Positions 1-7,002 are shown, numbered from the stretch's first letter. The stretch: 7,013 bases of DNA from Gammaproteobacteria bacterium (GCA_003645395.1 QNFC01000091.1:1-7013), one strand, 5' to 3'. Made by a program: numbers and translations. The notes: generated from the sequence alone by a model not told the origin.

Positions 1-627
1 GCCGCCCACGAAGGCGCACTTACCGCAGACGGTCCGACCATTGCCGTGCTGGGCAATGGTCTTGATAGCGTCTACCCAAGACAAAATCAATGCCTCGCCG
101 CTGAGATTATCAAAAATGGCGGCGCCTTGATCTCCGAGCTACCTCTCTCCGCCGCTCCTCTTGCCGGAAACTTCCCAAAGCGAAACCGAATTATCAGCGG
201 CTTAGCCTTAGGCACATTGGTTGTTGAAGCCAACGTTAGAAGCGGTTCATTGATTACCGCCAGGGTTGCTGGCGAGCAAGGCAGGGAGGTATTTGCAGTA
301 CCCGGGGACATTGATAGCCCACATAGCAAGGGATGCCACCGATTACTCCGCGAGGGCGCACAACTAACCGAGTCGGTCGATGATATTTTGAGTGTAATCG
401 CACCTCAACTTCGCCGCTTTATCACAGCTACCACCACACCCGAACCGGCAAACCTTTCAACACAGCAGCGCCAGATCATGGATAGTATTGGTTACGCTAA
501 TAGCACTATTGATGACATTACAGGTCATACTGGATTGACGGCAGCAGAAGTTTCTTCCATCCTGTTATCTTTGGAGTTGGATGGCCTCGTTGCTACCCAA
601 CCTGGCGGCAGATATAGCCGAAAGTAA
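1..627 (+). CDS. dprA: DprA/Smf DNA-processing protein, 3' part (5' end cut by window edge)
   Basis: DprA binds single-stranded DNA that enters during natural transformation and loads RecA on it; it acts in the cytoplasm. The reading frame is open from base 1, so the gene begins outside the window; 208 C-terminal residues remain, and roughly the first 170 are missing compared with the usual 360-380. Visible family motifs, numbered from the first visible codon, are AHEGAL (2-7), TIAVLGNGLDSVYP (13-26), GALISELP (41-48), FPKRNRIISGL (58-68), LVVEA (73-77), SGSLITA (81-87) and GREVFAVPG (94-102). Together these form the Rossmann-like DprA core. Residues about 150-208 form the C-terminal winged-helix domain, ending in GGRYSRK. 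The stop TAA is followed after 13 nt by smg, so the two are probably co-transcribed. An ATG at base 46 is internal and not the start. Identification is firm; whether this organism is naturally competent cannot be told, since dprA is common in non-competent species. Confidence 0.96.
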   Translation, partial: AAHEGALTADGPTIAVLGNGLDSVYPRQNQCLAAEIIKNGGALISELPLSAAPLAGNFPKRNRIISGLALGTLVVEANVRSGSLITARVAGEQGREVFAVPGDIDSPHSKGCHRLLREGAQLTESVDDILSVIAPQLRRFITATTTPEPANLSTQQRQIMDSIGYANSTIDDITGHTGLTAAEVSSILLSLELDGLVATQPGGRYSRK

Positions 628-630
628 ACC

Positions 631-635
631 GGAAG
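631..635 (+). promoter_or_regulatory. ribosome binding site deciding the smg start
   Basis: GGAAG lies 5 nt before the ATG at 641, just after the dprA stop codon at 625-627. It supports 641 as the start of smg over the in-frame ATG at 581, which lies inside dprA and would add 20 residues with no counterpart in the family. Confidence 0.55.
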
Positions 636-640
636 CACGA

Positions 641-1123
641 ATGAAAGAATCCATGCTCGACGTCCTGATCTACCTGCTTGAAGAATACGACGGTGGGCAA
701 AATTACGATAACGAAAGGGATTTTTTAACCGACGAACTTGTCACCGCTGGATTTGGTTCAGTGGAAATTGGCAGAGCATGGGGTTGGCTGGATGACCTTG
801 CAGTGCAAGTAGAAAAACGGGATCACGTAGTCGGTTATAAACAGCTGTCAACTCGATTATTTAGCACCCATGAGAAATCCCGGCTGTCGTTCGAAGCACA
901 AAGATTTCTCACGGTATTGCAGCTTAGCGATCTCATTGATTCTGCCACCTTCGAGTTAATACTCGACAGGCTTGTTGCCCTTGATTGCGGCTCAGGCGAA
1001 CTCAATATGGAGCAAGTCAGGTGGGTAGTATTTATGGTCGCCTTTAATCACGCTTCCGACATTAGCGAATTCGTAGCACTAGAATACTTGATATTTTCCG
1101 ACCCAACGACTGACACTCATTAG
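641..1123 (+). CDS. smg: Smg family protein (DUF494)
   Basis: Smg is a small conserved proteobacterial protein of the DUF494 family with no established biochemical function; its gene is typically found beside dprA. This copy is 160 residues, close to the 157 of E. coli Smg. Recognisable family features are MLDVLIYLLEEY (5-16), LTDELVTAGF (29-38), a tryptophan-rich helix AWGWLDDL (46-53), RLF at 72-74, the helix RFLTVLQ (88-94), LILDRLVALD (106-115) and a tail LEYLIF...H (148-160) that matches the MEELLF...H ending of E. coli Smg. No signal peptide, membrane segment or cysteine cluster is visible; the protein is acidic and mostly helical. The start at 641 was chosen for its upstream GGAAG and family length; the ATG at 653 is a less likely alternative. 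Transcription probably comes with dprA, and topA follows after 77 nt. Family assignment is firm; any link to DNA processing is inference from neighbours only. Confidence 0.93.
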   Translation: MKESMLDVLIYLLEEYDGGQNYDNERDFLTDELVTAGFGSVEIGRAWGWLDDLAVQVEKRDHVVGYKQLSTRLFSTHEKSRLSFEAQRFLTVLQLSDLIDSATFELILDRLVALDCGSGELNMEQVRWVVFMVAFNHASDISEFVALEYLIFSDPTTDTH

Positions 1124-1138
1124 CAAACAGGCAAGTCG

Positions 1139-1185
1139 ATTCCTCTTTAATCTTCAACTCCCCAATCCTTTAACTTTCACCTTCA
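1139..1185 (+). promoter_or_regulatory. G-free pyrimidine-rich leader before topA
   Basis: The smg-topA gap (1124-1200) contains 47 consecutive bases with no G, rich in C and T. No clear sigma-70 promoter pair and no good Shine-Dalgarno sequence were found before the topA ATG. A C-rich, G-poor transcript stretch is what Rho loads on, and a pyrimidine-rich or unstructured leader can favour ribosomal protein S1 in the absence of a Shine-Dalgarno. Either role is inference; the base composition is what is seen. Confidence 0.3.
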
Positions 1186-1200
1186 GCAGAAAAATAATCC

Positions 1201-3474
1201 ATGGTAAAGAGCGTTGTGGTGGTCGAATCACCAGCCAAATCTAAGACAATTAATCGGTATCTGGGCAAAGACTATAAAGTCCTCGCGACATACGGCCACG
1301 TTCGTGACCTAATCGCTAAAGAAGGGGCCGTGGACTACCGTCACCGCTTTCAAATGAATTACCAACCTATCGAGCGGAACACCAAACATGTTCAGGCGAT
1401 TGCTAAGGCGTTAAAGCCCGCAACAGAGCTACTGCTAGCGACTGACCCGGACAGGGAAGGAGAAGCCATCGCCTGGCATCTCTGCGAGGAACTTAAAAAC
1501 CAGGGACTGCTAAAAGACAAGACTGTGAAACGAGTGGTTTTTAACGAAATTACTGAAAAAGCTGTTAAACATGCTGTAGCTAACCCGGGTGAAATACAGA
1601 TGGACCTCGTTGACGCACAACAGGCCAGGAGAGCTCTCGATTACCTGGTCGGGTTCAACCTCTCACCGCTATTGTGGAGGAAAGTCCGACCCGGCCTTTC
1701 TGCCGGCAGAGTTCAAAGTCCGGCTTTGAGACTCATCGCCGAACGCGAGTTAGAAATTCAAAAATTTGTGGCCCGGGAATACTGGACCATCAGCGCTGAA
1801 GTTGAAGCACAGGAGCGCACGTTTACCGCTAAATTAGTCCGTTACGAAAATGAAGCCCTCGAGCAGTTCAGCTTAACGAATGGGGCACAGGCATCCGCGG
1901 CTACTCAATCCCTAATCAGTCAGGCTGGGGGGTCATTAACAGTTGTTGACGTTAAGCCTAAAAAGCGCAGGCGAAACCCACTGCCACCGTTTACCACCTC
2001 AACGCTACAACAGGAATCGTCACGGAAATTAGGATTTACTGCGCAGAGGACAATGCGCATCGCACAGCAGCTTTATGAAGGGATCGACATTAATGGTGAG
2101 AGCATCGGTTTAATCACTTATATGCGTACCGATTCCGTTTCATTAGCCACTGAAGCGGTCGATGAGATCCGCGAGGTGATTCTTACTGAATACGGCGAGG
2201 AGAATCTTCCGAAGGAGCCCCGCACTTTCAAAAACCGATCAAAGAACGCACAGGAGGCCCACGAGGCGATTAGACCTTCGTCATCATCCAGACTTCCCAA
2301 ATTATTAAAATCATCGCTTAGTACCGATCAGGAAAAGCTCTACAGATTAATTTGGCAGCGCACGGTAGCCTGCCAGATGATTCCGTCTGTCAGCCATTTA
2401 GTTACTGTCGAAATGAATGCAGGACCCGGCGATATTTTTCGGGCTACCGGGTCAGTGATTGTCACCCCCGGTTTCCTCGCTGCCTATAAGTCGGCTAGTG
2501 ATGACGATGATGACCACAAGCAGTTGCCTCCAATGAAACCGGGGGACCAATTAAAATTACACGGAATTTTGGACGAGCAACATTTTACTGAACCACCGCC
2601 GAGATTTAACGAAGCCAGCCTGATTAAAAGCCTGGAAGAATACGGCATTGGTCGCCCCTCAACCTACGCTTCGATTATCTCTACCTTACAACAACGCGAA
2701 TATGCGCTGCTAGACAACAAACGTTTTATTCCGACAGACGTTGGAATGGTGGTAAATCGATTTCTTACTAATTATTTTAACCAGTATGTTGATTATGACT
2801 TTACAGCGAAGCTTGAGGACGATCTGGACGCCGTCGCCCGTGGTGAAGCCGAGTGGGTACCCTTACTCGAAGGCTTTTGGGAGCCGTTCTACTCAAAAGT
2901 TGTTGATATCGAGAAGACTGTAACGCGCAAAGACGTAACACAGGAATTACTAGATGAAAAATGCCCGGAATGCGAATCTCCGCTTGCTTTGCGTCTTGGC
3001 AAGCGCGGAAATTTCATCGGGTGCACCAATTATCCTGACTGCTCATTCACCAAAAACGCTAATACTGCTGAGCAACAAATTGAGCCAGAAACAGTTGAGG
3101 GTCGGACTTGCCCCAAATGCGACAGCCCTTTACTGATTAGAGCGGGTAAATACGGCAAGTTTATCGGTTGCAGTGGGTATCCAGATTGCAAATATTTAGA
3201 ACCGCTAGATAAGCCAAAGGATACCGGTGTTAGCTGCCCTAAATGCAAGAAAGGCTCACTACTAGAGCGGAAATCTCGACGGGGAAAAGTATTTTTTTCT
3301 TGTTCAGGCTACCCTGGCTGTGACTATGCAACGTGGAATCGGCCTGTCTCAGAGGCCTGCCCAGAATGCAACTTTCCGATCACGACCATCAAGACTACGA
3401 AGCGAAAAGGCACCGAAAGGGTTTGCCCAGAGAAAGAGTGTAGCTTTTCTGAATTGCGCGAACCCGCTGACTAA
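1201..3474 (+). CDS. topA: DNA topoisomerase I (type IA), four C-terminal zinc fingers
   Basis: Topoisomerase I relaxes negative supercoils behind transcription by nicking one strand through a 5'-phosphotyrosine link. The protein is 757 residues (E. coli 865). The N-terminal Toprim domain shows VVVESPAKSKTI with Glu9 and the metal-binding DPDREGE (D82, D84, E86). The catalytic tyrosine is Y307 in GLITYMRTDS. The motif GRPSTYASII marks the later core, and an acidic run (434-438) is usual here. Four tetracysteine fingers follow: C588/591/608/614, C637/640/657/663, C679/682/701/707 and C720/723/742/747; the first three share the CxNYPDC or CSGYPxC type of ending. The start is well fixed: an in-frame TAA lies two codons upstream, and MVKSVVVVESPAK aligns with the E. 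coli MGKALVIVESPAK start. The Toprim part is about 29 residues shorter than in E. coli before DxDxE. No clear Shine-Dalgarno is visible. dprA-smg-topA is a known proteobacterial order. It ends 33 bp from the end of convergent gyrB. Confidence 0.98.
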   Translation: MVKSVVVVESPAKSKTINRYLGKDYKVLATYGHVRDLIAKEGAVDYRHRFQMNYQPIERNTKHVQAIAKALKPATELLLATDPDREGEAIAWHLCEELKNQGLLKDKTVKRVVFNEITEKAVKHAVANPGEIQMDLVDAQQARRALDYLVGFNLSPLLWRKVRPGLSAGRVQSPALRLIAERELEIQKFVAREYWTISAEVEAQERTFTAKLVRYENEALEQFSLTNGAQASAATQSLISQAGGSLTVVDVKPKKRRRNPLPPFTTSTLQQESSRKLGFTAQRTMRIAQQLYEGIDINGESIGLITYMRTDSVSLATEAVDEIREVILTEYGEENLPKEPRTFKNRSKNAQEAHEAIRPSSSSRLPKLLKSSLSTDQEKLYRLIWQRTVACQMIPSVSHLVTVEMNAGPGDIFRATGSVIVTPGFLAAYKSASDDDDDHKQLPPMKPGDQLKLHGILDEQHFTEPPPRFNEASLIKSLEEYGIGRPSTYASIISTLQQREYALLDNKRFIPTDVGMVVNRFLTNYFNQYVDYDFTAKLEDDLDAVARGEAEWVPLLEGFWEPFYSKVVDIEKTVTRKDVTQELLDEKCPECESPLALRLGKRGNFIGCTNYPDCSFTKNANTAEQQIEPETVEGRTCPKCDSPLLIRAGKYGKFIGCSGYPDCKYLEPLDKPKDTGVSCPKCKKGSLLERKSRRGKVFFSCSGYPGCDYATWNRPVSEACPECNFPITTIKTTKRKGTERVCPEKECSFSELREPAD

Positions 3475-3507
3475 CACGGACCTTTTGTTACCGGCTCAGT
3501 GCTGCTA
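3475..3507. other. 33-bp gap between convergent topA and gyrB
   Basis: The two stop codons (TAA ending at 3474 on +, TGA at 3508-3510 on -) leave 33 bp. On neither strand is there a GC-rich hairpin followed by a T run here or just beyond. The only pairing noticed is a weak 6-bp imperfect stem with a loop of about 27 bases. Transcripts from both sides therefore probably run into each other's 3' ends, or stop by Rho. Confidence 0.6.
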
Positions 3508-5910
3508 TCACACATCCAGATTTGCGACAGTCAATGCATTAGTCTCTATGAACTGGCGCCGTGGAGCCACCTCGTCACCCATCAACGTGGTGAATATTTG
3601 GTCTGCGCCAATAGCGTCTTCAATGTTAACTTGCATTAGTCGGCGCTCCGCATAGTCCATCGTCGTTTCCCAAAGCTGCTCCGGGTTCATTTCCCCTAAC
3701 CCTTTGTAGCGCTGAATCATTACGCCCTTCCGCCCTTGTTTGAGTATGAACTCCATCGCCCCCCGAAATGAATTGATCGGCTGAGACTTACTGTCTACTT
3801 CGATTGTCGCACCACTTCCTATCAGGCCGTCTAATTTCGCTGCCATTTCTGCTAAGGTTCTAAAATCCGACGACATCAGGGTCCCACGAGTAATGATTTG
3901 TTCTTTTTTAATGCCATACTGCGCTCTGTCAATTCGCAGATCGCTACCAGTGGTCAATGAAGGGATTAGCTCTACCTGATAATTAACTGATAAATTTCTA
4001 TTGAGGGTTTTCTGCAGGCCCTCAGCCCACTTTAAAAACTCTTCCGGACTATCAATCAGATCAGGGGTCAGCGCGACTCTTTCCAGAAAAGCCCCAAGGA
4101 TTTCACGGTCATATAGCCTTGAAAGGCGATCAATAATTGCCAACACTGTAGTATATGATTCTGCAAGCGATTCCAAAGCTTGACCAGATAGCGGATCGGC
4201 CCCTTGCTGCGGCCTCAGTTCTGCGTTTTTTAGGGCCAACTTAAGCAGGTAAAGGTTGAGTTCCGCTTCCTCCTTTAAATACCTTTCGTCCCTACCCTTT
4301 TTTACTTTGTACAAGGGTGGTTGAGCTATATATAGATGACCACGCTCAATTAGTTCAGGCATCTGTCGATAGAAAAACGTTAGCAGTAGCGTACAAATAT
4401 GGGCACCATCTACGTCTGCGTCCGTCATAATTATGATTCGGTGATACCTCAACTTGTCTGGGTTGTACTCCTCTCTGCCAATTCCACACCCCAGAGCAGT
4501 GATGAGTGTTCCCACCTCTGCTGAAGAAATCATTTTGTCAAAGCGTGCCTTTTCTACATTTAGAATCTTCCCCTTCAATGGTAAAATAGCCTGATATTTG
4601 CGGTCTCTCGCCTGCTTTGCGGACCCGCCTGCTGAGTCCCCTTCCACCAGATATATTTCTGAAAGCGCAGGATCCTTTTCCTGACAATCTGCTAGCTTCC
4701 CCGGCAAGCCCGCCACATCCAGGACCCCCTTTCTCCGAGTCATTTCTCTAGCTTTTCTAGCTGCTTCCCTTGCACGGGCAGAATCAACCACTTTCGCTGC
4801 GATTACCTTTGCTTCTTGCGGGTGCTCTTCTAACCATTCACTAAGTTTCTCTCCAACTGCTGATTCTACAATCGCTTTTATTTCTGAGGAGACTAATTTA
4901 TCTTTGGTCTGAGACGAAATCTTAGGATCAGGCGCTTTCACCGAGAGAACGGCGGTAAGCCCCTCGCGGACATCCTCCCCGGTCGTTGTGGTCTTGTTTT
5001 TTGCTCCAGGATTTGCAGCTTCGATATATTGATTTAGCGTCCTGGTCAGTGCGGACCTAAACCCTGCTAAGTGAGTGCCGCCATCTCTCTGTGGGATATT
5101 ATTGGTATAGCACAAAATCGATTCTTGATAGAGATCATTCCATTGGAGCGCGGCATCTACTGTAACCCCTTCCTTCTGCGCCGTTATATTAATCACATCC
5201 TTATGAAGGGGGCTCTTATTGCTATTTAGGTGCTCTACAAAAGAGCGAATCCCACCCTCGAATCGAAACGTCTCGCTGCGCTCGGTATGTTCATCAGCCA
5301 GTCGTATCGAGACACCAGAGTTTAAAAACGATAACTCTCTCAGCCTTTTTGCTAAAATTTCGTAATGGAATTGGACGTCGCCAAAGATCTCGGTGCTTGG
5401 ATAAAACCTTACTGAAGTGCCAGTTTTTTGGCTGATACCGATAGCCTCCAATTTCGAAGCGGGATCTCCATTTTTGTATTTTTGTTGATAATGTTCACCA
5501 TCCCTCCATACCTCAAGGACCAGGGATGCGGATAACGCGTTTACAACAGAGACCCCCACACCATGAAGTCCGCCGGATATTTTGTAGGAATTTTCATCGA
5601 ATTTTCCCCCAGCGTGTAAGGTTGTCATTATCACTTCGGCCGCCGACACACCCTCTTCCTCATGCATATCTACCGGGATACCGCGGCCATTATCTGCAAC
5701 ACTGGCAGAACCATCGGAATGCAGCACGACATCAACATGATCACAGTAGCCCGCCAGCGCTTCGTCAATCGAGTTATCCACAACCTCGAACACCATGTGA
5801 TGCAGGCCAGTTCCATCATCTGTATCACCAATGTACATGCCGGGGCGCTTGCGCACAGCATCCAGCCCTTTTAAGACCTTTATGCTGCCAGAATTGTATT
5901 CATCAGCCAT
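3508..5910 (-). CDS. gyrB: DNA gyrase subunit B
   Basis: GyrB is the ATPase subunit of the A2B2 gyrase, which introduces negative supercoils into DNA. At 800 residues it is nearly the length of E. coli GyrB (804). The N-terminal GHKL ATPase shows FEVVDNS (E42, N46), VADNGRGIPV (D73) and GGLHGVGVSVVNALS; the transducer lysine is in QTK (334-336). The Toprim domain shows LVEGDSAGGSA (E423) and TDADVDGAH (D497, D499, D501). A long insertion, about 550-715, is the type found in Gram-negative GyrB, followed by QRYKGLGEMNPEQLWETTM (733-751). The aminocoumarin contact R136 and the positions equivalent to E. coli quinolone determinants D426 and K447 (here D425, K446) are unchanged, so nothing points to resistance. 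The ATG at 5910 matches the family start and has AGGAAG 6 nt upstream. The recF stop is 10 nt upstream, which suggests co-transcription; no separate promoter was convincingly seen. Confidence 0.99.
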   Translation of the reverse strand: MADEYNSGSIKVLKGLDAVRKRPGMYIGDTDDGTGLHHMVFEVVDNSIDEALAGYCDHVDVVLHSDGSASVADNGRGIPVDMHEEEGVSAAEVIMTTLHAGGKFDENSYKISGGLHGVGVSVVNALSASLVLEVWRDGEHYQQKYKNGDPASKLEAIGISQKTGTSVRFYPSTEIFGDVQFHYEILAKRLRELSFLNSGVSIRLADEHTERSETFRFEGGIRSFVEHLNSNKSPLHKDVINITAQKEGVTVDAALQWNDLYQESILCYTNNIPQRDGGTHLAGFRSALTRTLNQYIEAANPGAKNKTTTTGEDVREGLTAVLSVKAPDPKISSQTKDKLVSSEIKAIVESAVGEKLSEWLEEHPQEAKVIAAKVVDSARAREAARKAREMTRRKGVLDVAGLPGKLADCQEKDPALSEIYLVEGDSAGGSAKQARDRKYQAILPLKGKILNVEKARFDKMISSAEVGTLITALGCGIGREEYNPDKLRYHRIIIMTDADVDGAHICTLLLTFFYRQMPELIERGHLYIAQPPLYKVKKGRDERYLKEEAELNLYLLKLALKNAELRPQQGADPLSGQALESLAESYTTVLAIIDRLSRLYDREILGAFLERVALTPDLIDSPEEFLKWAEGLQKTLNRNLSVNYQVELIPSLTTGSDLRIDRAQYGIKKEQIITRGTLMSSDFRTLAEMAAKLDGLIGSGATIEVDSKSQPINSFRGAMEFILKQGRKGVMIQRYKGLGEMNPEQLWETTMDYAERRLMQVNIEDAIGADQIFTTLMGDEVAPRRQFIETNALTVANLDV
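5774..5782 (+). other. perfect DnaA-box sequence inside gyrB
   Basis: TTATCCACA, the exact consensus 9-mer for DnaA, lies on the + strand within the gyrB coding region. On the - strand it overlaps the codons for Val-Asp-Asn of the invariant EVVDNS motif, so the protein alone may explain it. It is a single box with no cluster or AT-rich unwinding region beside it, so it is not an origin. A role as a DnaA titration or regulatory site is possible but unproven. Confidence 0.4.
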
Positions 5911-5916
5911 ATCTCT

Positions 5917-5922
5917 CTTCCT
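5917..5922 (-). promoter_or_regulatory. gyrB ribosome binding site overlapping the recF stop
   Basis: AGGAAG on the - strand sits 6 nt before the gyrB ATG. Its first bases are part of the recF stop region (TAG at 5923-5921), so recF translation ends on the gyrB ribosome site, an arrangement that allows translational coupling. It confirms the gyrB start at 5910. Confidence 0.75.
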
Positions 5923-6994
5923 AATTTTGTATTGCCAAAGCTACGGAACCCTGTTCCACGTGAAACAAGCCCATTCGGTGCCTAGTTATTATTGATTTAC
6001 GCCGCTCGATCCCGGTAAAAATCGACTGGCCTCCGTTCGACACTGTGATGTCGACCATCTGGCTCGACAGCCCGGAATCGAATTCCGACCATAAGTCATC
6101 GATCAGAGCAATCGGCCTAATCCCAATGCCCGATTTCACCAAGTCAAGCATTGCTATAAACAGCAGATAATAATAAGCCTTTATCTGGCCGCGTGACGCC
6201 CAATTGAGGGCATCACCCCTACTTCCTCTAATCCTAAGATCACCGCGATGGGGCCCGGAGGAGCAATACCCCAATCGCTGGTGCTCTTTGGCTCGCGCGG
6301 CAAAATGGTTCGGCAAGGTGGCTTCTTCAGGCCACCCCCGCTTGTACTCAAGCGCCACCGCGGGCAGCCCGACAACTTTCCCCTGGCTTGAATCAAATCG
6401 ATCCTGTAGCGCCTGCCCGATGCGCTTGCGAAATTTGTGCACTGCAATTCCGGAACCAACCAAAGCCTCTACCCACGGACCTATATCAATGCCCTTTCGA
6501 AGAGCGGCGTTGTAATGACTGAGGACTGACCTGTATTCCTCAAAGACAGTGTGATAGCCAGGTTCCACGTGAAACAAGCACCAATCCAATATGTTTCTTC
6601 TACTGCCCGAGGAGGATATTTGACGCGAAAGAGTCTCCTGAGAAAAAGCCAAGACCGGAACGTGGCGCAATAATTGAGACCGGTTTCGTAAGGCTGTGCC
6701 GTTTAACAATATTTTTGTGTCCTTACCATAGCGCACGGCTCGCAATTCAGAGTTAATCCCTTTGTCGTCGCGGACCAAACCCCGCAGAGCAAAGCCTGAC
6801 GATCCCTCTCCGACTAAAGATTGTCGCCCCCCTCCCCTGAAACTCTTTCCGTTAGTTAACAGGAAAACAGCCTCAAGAAGAGAGGTCTTACCGGCCCCAT
6901 TTGGTCCGTAAAGAAAGCTGTTGTCCGAAGAAAACAAAAGGTCCGCAGAATCAATATTACGAAACCCAACGACTGATAGCGCGTTTAAAACCAC
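5921..6994 (-). CDS. recF: DNA replication and repair protein RecF
   Basis: RecF is an SMC/ABC-like ATPase that, with RecO and RecR, helps load RecA at single-stranded gaps. The protein is 357 residues, the same as E. coli RecF. Walker A is GPNGAGKT (30-37), the ABC signature is ASRGQ (266-270) and Walker B is IALIDDLWSEFD (295-306, D299/D300, E304). The conserved FLDW-FHxEPG region is present as ILDWCLFHVEPGY (135-147), and SSGPHRGDLRIRG (245-257) matches the family's GPH.ADL motif. The start is GTG at 6994-6992: counted from it, the FRN motif falls at residues 11-13 exactly as in E. coli. The frame stays open to the window edge, so an upstream start cannot be excluded, but a gene ending at 7003 argues against it. 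No clear Shine-Dalgarno is visible. Two parS-like sites are embedded, at codons around 140-145 and 343-348. gyrB follows after 10 nt. Confidence 0.97.
   Translation of the reverse strand: MVLNALSVVGFRNIDSADLLFSSDNSFLYGPNGAGKTSLLEAVFLLTNGKSFRGGGRQSLVGEGSSGFALRGLVRDDKGINSELRAVRYGKDTKILLNGTALRNRSQLLRHVPVLAFSQETLSRQISSSGSRRNILDWCLFHVEPGYHTVFEEYRSVLSHYNAALRKGIDIGPWVEALVGSGIAVHKFRKRIGQALQDRFDSSQGKVVGLPAVALEYKRGWPEEATLPNHFAARAKEHQRLGYCSSGPHRGDLRIRGSRGDALNWASRGQIKAYYYLLFIAMLDLVKSGIGIRPIALIDDLWSEFDSGLSSQMVDITVSNGGQSIFTGIERRKSIITRHRMGLFHVEQGSVALAIQN
5952..5967. other. parS: parS centromere-type site, exact consensus, in the recF 3' end
   Basis: TGTTCCACGTGAAACA matches the 16-bp parS sequence first defined in Bacillus subtilis and conserved widely as the ParB (Spo0J) loading site near bacterial origins. 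It encodes LFHVEQ near the recF C-terminus (residues 343-348). On its left it overlaps a small inverted repeat (GGAAC-CCT-GTTCC, 5945-5957). The location beside dnaN-recF-gyrB, close to the expected oriC, fits the usual placement. parA and parB are not in the window. The sequence match is direct; binding by ParB is inference from established knowledge. Confidence 0.85.
6561..6576. other. parS: second parS-like site, one mismatch, inside recF
   Basis: GGTTCCACGTGAAACA differs from the parS 16-mer only at the first, outermost base and keeps the CACGTG core. It encodes LFHVEP (residues 140-145) in the conserved FLDW-FHxEPG region of RecF. It shares 18 consecutive bases (GTTCCACGTGAAACAAGC) with the site at 5952 and is exactly 609 bp from it, a multiple of three. 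Because FHVEP-like residues are common in RecF at this point, part of the match may be protein-driven. Confidence 0.7.
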
Positions 6995-7002
6995 CCGAGT
7001 AC

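Noticed and set aside
581..640. Longer smg start at the ATG at 581
   Set aside because: It lies within dprA in another frame, adds 20 residues absent from the family, and the ATG at 641 has its own GGAAG and matches the family start.
2500..2514. GA-rich repeat encoding five aspartates in topA
   Set aside because: An acidic stretch at this point is common in bacterial topoisomerase I; it is not an unusual expansion.
3467..3505. Possible terminator hairpin between topA and gyrB
   Set aside because: Only about 6 imperfect base pairs with a loop near 27 bases and no T run on either strand.
3320..3655. 111-codon open frame on + across the topA-gyrB junction
   Set aside because: It overlaps the fourth zinc finger of topA and the antisense of the gyrB end, has no family resemblance and no ribosome site; it is a shadow frame.
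5526..5924. 132-codon open frame on +, rich in His, Pro and Arg
   Set aside because: It is antisense to the conserved ATPase domain of gyrB; the composition is what the reverse of gyrB codons gives.
5924..6010. Dedicated gyrB promoter at the end of recF
   Set aside because: Loose -35/-10-like hexamers can be picked out but none has good sequence and spacing together, so no promoter is called.
6204..6515. 103-codon open frame on + inside recF
   Set aside because: Antisense to recF, with no ribosome site or recognisable domain.
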